Shown: in pieces, positions 9,495 to 15,432 of the stretch
Numbering within the stretch: the stretch's first letter is position 1
Layout: the number at the start of each line of letters is the position of its first letter
Source of the DNA: Chromera velia
Lineage: Eukaryota > Sar > Chromeraceae
Direction of reading: 5' to 3'
Length of the DNA stretch: 15,432 nt
NCBI GenBank assembly: GCA_018398765.1
Contig: JAHBMJ010005836.1
Coordinates: forward strand, 1,437 to 16,868
Notes under the pieces: generated by a model
Told to the model about the DNA's origin: nothing
Seen by the model: only the letters and a program-made list of their open reading frames with translations
Databases searched by the model: none
Translations under genes and position numbers: made by a program

Positions 9495-10502
9495 TCAAAT
9501 GCAAGGACAATCATCATGCGAGTTACCATGCAATTCAGAAGGAGCATCAGAACAAACCTTGTATGTATTGTCAAGCATCTGTTTCAAATTCTTGAGTTTT
9601 GATGGCAGGAGTCTCAGATGAACTGAGCTCTGCAGAGCAACTTCCTTTCTGATCAATTCGAACTGACAAAAGTAAAAAACCCTGAACTTCGGACAGTCAG
9701 CAAGCGGAAGGCGAATAGAAATCGACTTCCCTTTCAGTATCTCCATCATTGACCATCCATTCAATTCACACAGACGTTTAACGTTCATGTCGAATGTCTG
9801 TCTGCCTGTAGCAAGAATTCCCCTTCTCGGAACCCTCCTCACACATGCCTTAATATCATCCTTACTGGCATTGACAGATCTGATCGACCTATTAGGAAGC
9901 ACTTTTTTGAAAAACATCACAAGAAGTCTGTCACAAAAAAGAGAAACACATGCATCCCCAGACTCATCCCCCCTTTTCCCACCCACCTTCTGCATAAATT
10001 CATCACGAGAGAGGAAAATACCTCCCCTCTCAAGTTCCTCCGACTCCTTCGTCATGCACAGAGAGGAGCGAAGCTTGTATCTCAGCTGAGTGTAACCTGA
10101 ACCTCTCTTGCACGCACGGGCAGACAAACGGGAGCGTTCAGGTTTCAGTTTAATCGAAAGGTCATTCCTTTCCTTTCTTGAGACACCCACAGTATTCCAC
10201 ATCGGTTGATACGCCCTAATACAAAGCAACTCCATCATACGAAGACTCATCTGTCCACCATCCACCCATGCCAGAGGCAATACCACAAAGAGAGCATGAC
10301 GAGAAGCATCACTAGACAGCACTGAGTAAAAACGATGTGCATACCCCCACCCAAATTTATTCGCTGCCCGACCCCCCCTCCGTGATCGCAAAGCCACATA
10401 GAAGTGTTGCATAATGCGATCAAGCGCCATTCCCACTGTACTCCCGAGGTACAGGCCCCTCTTCCATTGGGACCAAACCATGTAAATCACTTTCTTGTCC
10501 CA
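9495..10502 (-). pseudogene. GIY-YIG endonuclease domain followed by CxC motif
   Basis: Right after an in-frame TAG (10503-10505) the frame reads KKVIYMVWSQWKRGLYLGST: the 'GIY' strand (VIYMV) and the 'YIG' strand (LYLGS). ALDRIMQHF supplies the conserved Arg and His. Further on, MMELLCIRAYQPMWNT gives the catalytic Glu (10230-10232) and the C-terminal Asn (10194-10196) of the family. No CCHH zinc signature is seen inside the domain, a feature reported for Chlamys-type permuted elements. Then comes a basic stretch, and DDCPCI near the end gives a CPC motif (9501-9509), matching the CxC linker between nuclease and RT in permuted Penelope-like elements. The frame ends at TGA 9495-9497, after which it stays open into the RT. 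Role: nicking the target to prime reverse transcription. Confidence 0.8.
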
Positions 10503-11075
10503 CTACCCAGCATGCCCACCTGTTTCTCTACACGCACTCCTCACCTTCCTCAAATATTTACTGTACGCACTATTCCCCAACTCAAGCCAGACAGAAGCAG
10601 CGATAGAATGAAACAGGATCAATCTTCTCATGATCTTCTGTCGACATCCTTTCCTGAATAAGGTCCGACTGTATGACCACGCCATATATCGATCATCAGG
10701 AGAAGCCGGCATCACCTTCAAAGTATACGAAGGAGGATGGGAAGGCTTAGCAACCAAGACAACTGTCAACGTGCATTTGCATGTTTCTACTCTCTGTGTA
10801 CAGACCGGACATGGTTCCCCCCCATGCATATCAAGTAGTGCAATAAGCATCCAGCACCTAATGAGCTTGAGTGTAAGACAGTCTAACTCAGCCTTGATCC
10901 TTTGCCTCATGCTCTCCCTGCCAAAGCCCCTATAATCCCTCAGATCAGCATCAAGACAGTCATTCAACCCTGCCAGCTCATCCCTCATTTGGTCTACCAT
11001 AGATGAAAAGAAAGAAAAATCAAAAGCCATATCAAACATGCACTGACCAGAAGAACAGTCCGTCACAGGTCCTAG
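10503..11075 (-). pseudogene. Helical, Cys-cluster region upstream of the endonuclease
   Basis: Open in one frame from after TGA 11076-11078 to TAG 10503-10505. It contains SFFSSMVDQMRDELAGLNDC and further amphipathic helical sequence, then EPCPVC-TQRVET-CKC (Cys codons at 10809-10811 through 10773-10775), a candidate zinc-binding knuckle. A basic segment (FRKGCRQKIMRRLI) follows. Unspliced continuity into the GIY-YIG frame shows it belongs to the same protein. I recognise no named family; nucleic-acid binding is inferred from Cys spacing and charge. Confidence 0.6.
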
Positions 11076-11960
11076 TCAACCATGTCCCCCCCCCCTCACC
11101 CTGCCCCTCCCCCCTCTCAGTAAGGAGTCCATGTAGACGCTGCCTCGCCACCACCATCGCGTAGATCAGCTCGGTCAGGCCTAGGGAATCCAAATCCCTC
11201 TCGACTGAGCAGTCCCTGAGGAAGGAGAGAACTTCCTCCCTCGCCTCTCTGGGAGTTGTTTCCTGCCTTATGATAGCCTTGATTGTTCTCGTTTCGTCCA
11301 TACTATACTGCCATCTCTGTCCCCCTAACCCACCATTTCTAGGCTGCCTCTACACAGGCAGATCTACAAGGTCGGCGTAGTTAATCCTCCCCCCATCCAT
11401 TGGGACACTCAGGGGATAAATCCGGTGTGCGCTTAGCACCTTCCTCCCTTTCTCCGCAGACGCAGGGCGGAACAGAGGGACTGCCCGTTTTGGGGTCCTG
11501 CGTCCTGCCTCTTCCTCCCCCGACCTCGGTGTGGCAAAGCCGGAGTTCGCCCCTCCATCATGTTCCTCCGACGATGCCGATCTGACCCGATCCCTTTTTG
11601 TGGAGCTCTCTCTTGTCTATGCACCTGTATCCATGCTCTGCACTCTGGCCCCCATCACCAGCCTATCCCTTCCCTCCGGCACCGATAGACTCATTCCTCC
11701 CCTCCCATCCCCCCTAGGCCTGCCCCTGGGTCTGCCCGTCCGATTCCTCCCAGTACTCCCCCCCCTCCCCCCCTTGCGGCCGCTGTAGCCGGCATAGGAG
11801 TCGTACCTGCACTAGCTGCCCCCATTAATGTATCCCTTTCGTCCTCTTCCTCCCCGGATACCTCGATTTTCTCCACTATGATTCCTCCCGACCGTAGATC
11901 TGACGTCACACTTCCATTCCCCCCACCCACCCCCATCCCCCCCATTCCCTTAGTTGTCGG
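11076..11960 (-). pseudogene. Linker with acidic patch, AT-hook and helical segment
   Basis: From TAG 11961-11963 the frame continues through a Gly-rich stretch and the acidic VSGEEEDERDTLMGAA. It shifts at a double C-run (11758-11773) into a frame with TGRPRGRPRGDGRGG, whose GRPRGRP core (11716-11736) is a canonical AT-hook that binds the AT minor groove. Ser/Arg/Glu-rich linker follows, with TAGs at 11617-11619 and 11350-11352. Then comes a helical run starting at ATG 11299-11301 (MDETRTIKAIIRQETTPREA). A frame break at the C10 run (11086-11095) connects to the Cys-cluster segment. That ATG could mark a separate second ORF start in an intact copy. Confidence 0.5.
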
Positions 11961-11963
11961 CTA

Positions 11964-12752
11964 CACAGATGGGTTCTCAACACGCCCCCTTTCTCCCTCC
12001 TCTCCCCTCCCCCTTCCAGCCAGAGCACCAGTGAGTATGTTTCTCACTTCCTTAACACCCACCTCCCATGCTAACTCCGTTAGGAGTACACACACCTCGG
12101 CTGCACACGCGTGATCCCCCCCAGTAGCTATGAACGTTTGGTCCATTGCCTGGACACCGGTAAGGTAGTCCTCTACGATGTGCCTCACCTTCAGAGACAC
12201 CTTCCTATTGTATTCTAGATACTTCAATCCCCCCACCCCTGCCATTTGTGCCTCCCTCGACAGGGAGCTGAACTTCGCTGCTGAAGACCCTTTCCATCGG
12301 GATGTCAACATACGGCAGCAGAAGGTCTTGGACAATCGTATCACACCCCTCCTTGAGCTCGATCATTCCTGGCCTCCCCATTTTATTTATCCCCCCCTCC
12401 TTCTTTCTATCCGATGTCATGAATAGGCGGAGGTACTTGTTCCGTTCAATCGCGTCGATGTACACCTCCTCCTTCTGCGGGTCCTCCTTCGATCTCTTCA
12501 ACATTGCTGCTGCTTTGGGCTTCACCCGCGTGAGTACCATTTTGTAGTAGGGCTCCTCCCCAGTCCATTCTGCACCTCCATCTTCTGCTCATTCGGCCCC
12601 AGCCTTTCCCCCTCCATATAGGGATGCACTATATACTCGTTCTGCAGTGTCGGGCCTCCCCCGTCCTGCGGCTTGCTCCCCCCAACCACAGAGAAGTCAA
12701 GATGCCTTGGCCTCCTAAGCCTGTCTGCCAACGTTCGACTTATCGCCCAAAC
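11964..12752 (-). pseudogene. N-terminal region of element protein, unknown fold
   Basis: Coding pieces in two alternating frames: 12752 to about 12560, about 12557 to 12235 (ATG at 12538-12540, MVLTRVKPKAAAMLKRSKED), then about 12232 to 11964 (KYLEYNRKVSLKVRHIVEDY). The switches fall at C4 (12558-12561) and C6 (12229-12234) runs, and the joined text reads smoothly across both. It is rich in charged helices, like ORF1 or gag-like chaperone regions of other retroelements, but I cannot assign a family. It starts close to the pseudo-LTR and ends at TAG 11961-11963, beyond which the frame stays open. Confidence 0.5.
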
Positions 12753-12839
12753 CTACACGTCACTCACAGTTAATGGAAAGACGGACACAGTAAATAAAGC
12801 TCTGAGGTTCCGGCAAACTTGCGCCCCGGAAGAAGAACA

Positions 12840-13218
12840 ATAAGAATGTTCTAGTATGATTGGTTCTCTTCCAACAGCCGAGACAGTCCTGCTATGCACG
12901 TACTGTTCGCTAAGGGACCGACGGTGGACTCTACCGAAATCACCAACTCCAAGATTGATCAATGTGACGGCATGCTCTCACTTCTGGATAAGTCAAGTAA
13001 TCAAGCGAAAAGAATGCATGCAAAAAATTCAACTTTTGTGCGATCCGGGTGGGGACGCCGAAAAAAGTGAATAATTAATGTATGCACCTTCTACACGCGC
13101 ATCATTCGCAAGAAGTCACGGGTCTGATCGCATATACAATGGTGCTGACACACCGGAACCGTGCATGCAATATCAGACGAACTGACTCCAAGAATGTAAC
13201 ATCTGATCAATCGAGAAG
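12840..13218 (-). repeat. Terminal direct repeat (pseudo-LTR), 5' copy relative to the RT
   Basis: Partner of 6961-7339, same length and orientation. It lies upstream of the coding path, so it would hold any promoter. A minus-strand frame opens at 12962 within this repeat and runs, apart from one TAG at 12753-12755, into the N-terminal coding region. TGCATGCA occurs at 13015-13022 and 13162-13169. Confidence 0.95.
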
Positions 13219-14931
13219 ATATAATCATTATGCCGGGGGAAAAAAACAAGTAAGTTCCGGGACAAGCATATAGAGCTCGCGGCTTAGCCAAACACGCATG
13301 TCACTTTGCTGTCGGGCCCCTTTGCTCCTACATGATCTCTATGCAGCCAGTCGCGTTTGCACCCTGGTTTACCCAGATGGTCACAACCATTCGCTCAACT
13401 TCCTTGCTTCGATTTGACATTTGCACTTCCATGTCTGTCGAATCAGATCTCGATTCAGAAAAACAAGGCTCGATCCATGTGCAATCCTGACGAAGAAAAA
13501 AAGAAACCAAACCACACGTACGAGTCCTTGCATACAGCATGATCGAGCTAGGGGGTCCAGAGGTCGACCAAGGCTTTCAACGCAAAGATTGAACCCCTTC
13601 AGAGTGGCAAAGCAGCAAACGGTACCACGTGAGCACCTTCAATCTCCGACTCACTCTCTAGTTGATGATCGACTGTCGATGATCGAGATGAATATCTCAG
13701 AAAAACGGGGAACAACTAAAAATGACAAGCTAAAAAAAGAAACAAGGGACAAAAAGAAGGAAGTAAACGTCCTCCCCCTTCCCTTCACACAGACAGACAC
13801 AATTGACGCAAGCAGCCATTTTCGATCGGAAAGAACAGAGTCATCATGCAGATGAGGAACGTACGCGCCGATCGATCCCTGCACAGCTGCCAACGTACGT
13901 CTTGTTGGCAGATACGCAAGCGCATGCAGTCACGATCACCACATGCATGCACGATCTTCGCTCAAAGGTCCAATATCCCAAAACAAAAGAGAGGTCAATT
14001 CCTGTTACCGCCGATTCACACAAGAGAATTAAAAACGCAGGTTGTATGCATGTCTGAGTGCATGACTGTCTGAATCCCTTAGCTCCATCCCATACATACT
14101 ATCAGAAAAACCTCCCTCGAGCAGTAGCCCATGCATGCAGAGGCAGACCGTATAAGAAGGACCTAGCTGTCGTCGTTTCTTTCTTGATCAAGTGCACACT
14201 GTCAGGCCCCAGAGAGATGCCTGTCTCCACCATACTCATGCACACGTACAGTCCTTTTCCATGTGTTCTCCCTCAATCCCACGAGCCACACAAACGTCAC
14301 ACACGTATTCCAACGTTCCTCTTGATGTTCGTTCGTCACTCCCTCGATCTGTCCTTCGGTTCACATTTCTTTCGGTCGGTGTATGTGCGTTGGTTGCCTT
14401 CGCAGCCGTGCCAAGTGCTTTCGTCAGTTTGGGACCTGGCACAGCCCTCACGCATCGCACAGAGAAGTCAAATAAAGTCAATTGGACGTAGATGAATAAA
14501 GTCAGCCTTACAGGCGTGCACAAGGAATACGGCATATGTGTGCCTGCCCCTCGTTTTGTCTGTCTGTCAGTATTCAAAAAATAAGATAGAGTGAAAAGAA
14601 GGATCGAGAGCTTCAACTCTACACCCAAGCACATACAGGACAAACCCCATGCATGCATATCACTCTCTCTGTCACATCACGGTCCAGTTGTGACGCCCCG
14701 TTCCGTTCTTATCTCAGGCAAATTGGATACAGCCAAACGCAAAAAATAAATCAAGTCGGCCCTTCGCGTGTGCTCGGAATGAACACTGTGACCCTCGATC
14801 AGTCGGTGTGCCGCTTTGACGTCCTCATAACCATTACGTTGGTATCGATTACGTGATCGGGCTCGCCACAAAAAAAGAAATGAAAGAGTGAATTGCGTCT
14901 CCAACCAGTTTCATTAATCACACATCTCACC

Positions 14932-14932
<1 letters not shown>
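13219..14932. other. Right flank, no supported gene
   Basis: About 1.7 kb of mixed composition. A minus-strand open frame at 13328-13540 ends in TAG and has a protein-like C-terminal half (RSKEVERMVVTIWVNQGANA) but no recognisable family, so it could be a final exon. Three further TGCATGCA sites occur (13944-13951, 14132-14139, 14650-14657), plus a GATGATCGA pair near 13663-13686. Other open frames overlap on both strands with no domain signal. Confidence 0.4.
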
Positions 14933-14965
<33 letters not shown>

Positions 14966-14989
14966 CCTCTCTCTCTCTCTCTCTCTCTC
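14933..14989. repeat. C30 homopolymer followed by (CT)n microsatellite
   Basis: Thirty C in a row (14933-14962), then TCCC and a CT repeat (14967-14989). Minus-strand Glu/Arg/Gly-rich frames here are shadows of this tract. Tract length is prone to assembly error. Confidence 0.95.
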
Positions 14990-15156
14990 GCTCTGTCTGT
15001 CTCTCGTACCACGACCCCGCTATCCTCTTCTCACCGTCCTCAGCTCCATCATTGCCTGCCTGCATTCGATCAGGAACACGACACGAGCACAAGTGTGAAA
15101 CGGAAAAGATGCTGCAGCGCTGAAAGTCAAACAAGAAGAGAAAACAACAGAGAGAC

Positions 15157-15203
15157 AGAAAAAAAAACAACCAAGGACGCAGAAAAAAAACAACCATGGA
15201 CGC
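15157..15203 (+). repeat. Tandem duplication, 24 and 23 bases
   Basis: AGAAAAAAAAACAACCAAGG followed by ACGC at 15157-15180 is repeated at 15181-15203 with one A fewer and A to T, which creates ACCATGG. The new ATG (15195) opens a 26-codon frame ending TAA, at most an upstream ORF. Confidence 0.8.
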
Positions 15204-15214
15204 AGCAAGTGCGG

Positions 15215-15432
15215 GAGGAAGACAGGCAGGCAGCCAGGCAAGCACGGTCGCGGGCAGACCGAGAGCAACGAACTAAGGAAGAGACAAAGAGAAACACAGA
15301 GGGAGAGAATTAAGGAACGAACACGAACAAGGGCCGGGAAGCTCGTTCAGCACGTCAGTGAAGCAACCAACCCACCGACCTTCAAGATCTTTGGCGAAGT
15401 TGTCGCAGTCACATCCAGACGGACGGCTGTGG
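15215..15432 (+). CDS. Possible 5' coding exon running off the right edge
   Basis: A plus frame stays open to the window end and finishes with the protein-like HVSEATNPPTFKIFGEVVAV. Upstream it is purine-rich and strongly basic, so much of it may be 5' untranslated sequence. No ATG in this frame and no splice site settles the start. No family recognised. Confidence 0.2.

Larger units (their letters stand above)
6961..13218 (-). mobile_element. Penelope-like retroelement with N-terminal GIY-YIG endonuclease, decayed
   Basis: Two 379-base direct repeats bound 5.5 kb of internal DNA whose minus strand carries one long, broken reading path. In coding order: N-terminal region, acidic linker, AT-hook, CPVC/CKC cluster, GIY-YIG nuclease, CPC motif, RT with DIKAFF, GFPQGSPYSP and YMDD. 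Known biology: canonical Penelope-like elements place GIY-YIG after the RT. The permuted clade (Naiad, Chlamys) places it before, linked by a CxC motif, with pseudo-LTRs and an insertion in the fingers domain. All of these are visible or suggested here. I see no integrase, RNase H, protease, primer-binding site or polypurine tract, so an ordinary LTR element is unlikely. At least 11 in-frame TAG/TGA codons and about six frame breaks make this copy non-functional as read. Confidence 0.82.

Noticed and set aside
8103-9497. TGA codons as selenocysteine, as reported for some Naiad elements
   Set aside because: The TGAs are mixed with TAGs and fall at positions where Arg fits (for example just before YMDD), not at Cys positions; no SECIS hairpin noted.
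6961-13218. Ordinary LTR retrotransposon (Copia/Gypsy) or DIRS element
   Set aside because: No TG...CA ends, primer site, purine tract, integrase, RNase H or tyrosine recombinase; a GIY-YIG domain precedes the RT.
6956-13228. ATCAT target-site duplication (6956-6960 and 13224-13228)
   Set aside because: The right copy is five bases away from the repeat end; too short and not adjacent.
14799-15268. Minus-strand frames with Phe/Leu-rich and Glu/Arg-repeat peptides
   Set aside because: Direct translations of poly-C, CT and A-rich low-complexity DNA.

Overview
The window looks like nuclear DNA of a protist, most likely an alveolate of the chromerid/dinoflagellate type. This is inferred from style only: GT-AG introns, a divergent gene full of Ser/Glu-rich insertions, long poly-C/poly-G and CT tracts, and a reverse transcriptase (RT) of a kind seen in such protists. 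No rRNA, tRNA, CRISPR or bacterial operon signal was found.

Layout. (1) About 1-2800, plus strand: the 3' part of a spliced gene whose C-terminus matches the ataxin-10 C-terminal domain. Three introns can be placed from splice sites and codon phase, and an AATAAA lies 25 bases after the stop. (2) About 2800-6960: AT-rich, gene-poor repeat land. It holds a degenerate AAGTTGGT-type repeat field over 1 kb long, two copies of a dispersed module around a GC-rich island with a short ORF, and about 15 copies of a ~60-bp minisatellite. (3) 6961-13218: one 6.26-kb retroelement with coding strand minus, bounded by two 379-bp direct repeats that are 97.4% identical. (4) 13219-15432: no recognisable gene, low-complexity tracts (30-base poly-C, CT repeat), and a possible coding start running off the right edge.

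The retroelement is the main result. On the minus strand, 5' to 3', its decayed reading frame encodes an N-terminal region, an acidic linker, an AT-hook, a Cys cluster (CPVC-x6-CKC), a GIY-YIG endonuclease, a CPC (CxC) motif and an RT with motifs A (DIKAFF), B (GFPQGSPYSP) and C (YMDD). The order endonuclease-CxC-RT, the long A-to-B spacing that could hold an insertion-in-fingers domain, and the pseudo-LTR-like ends together match the published permuted (N-terminal endonuclease) Penelope-like elements. The extra N-terminal region with an AT-hook, and the probable alveolate host, would be new variations as far as I know.

This copy is inactive as read. At least 11 in-frame stops interrupt the path; all are TAG or TGA and none is TAA. 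Frame breaks sit mostly at C/G runs. The two terminal repeats differ by ten transitions and no transversion. This points to C-to-T decay of a once intact element.
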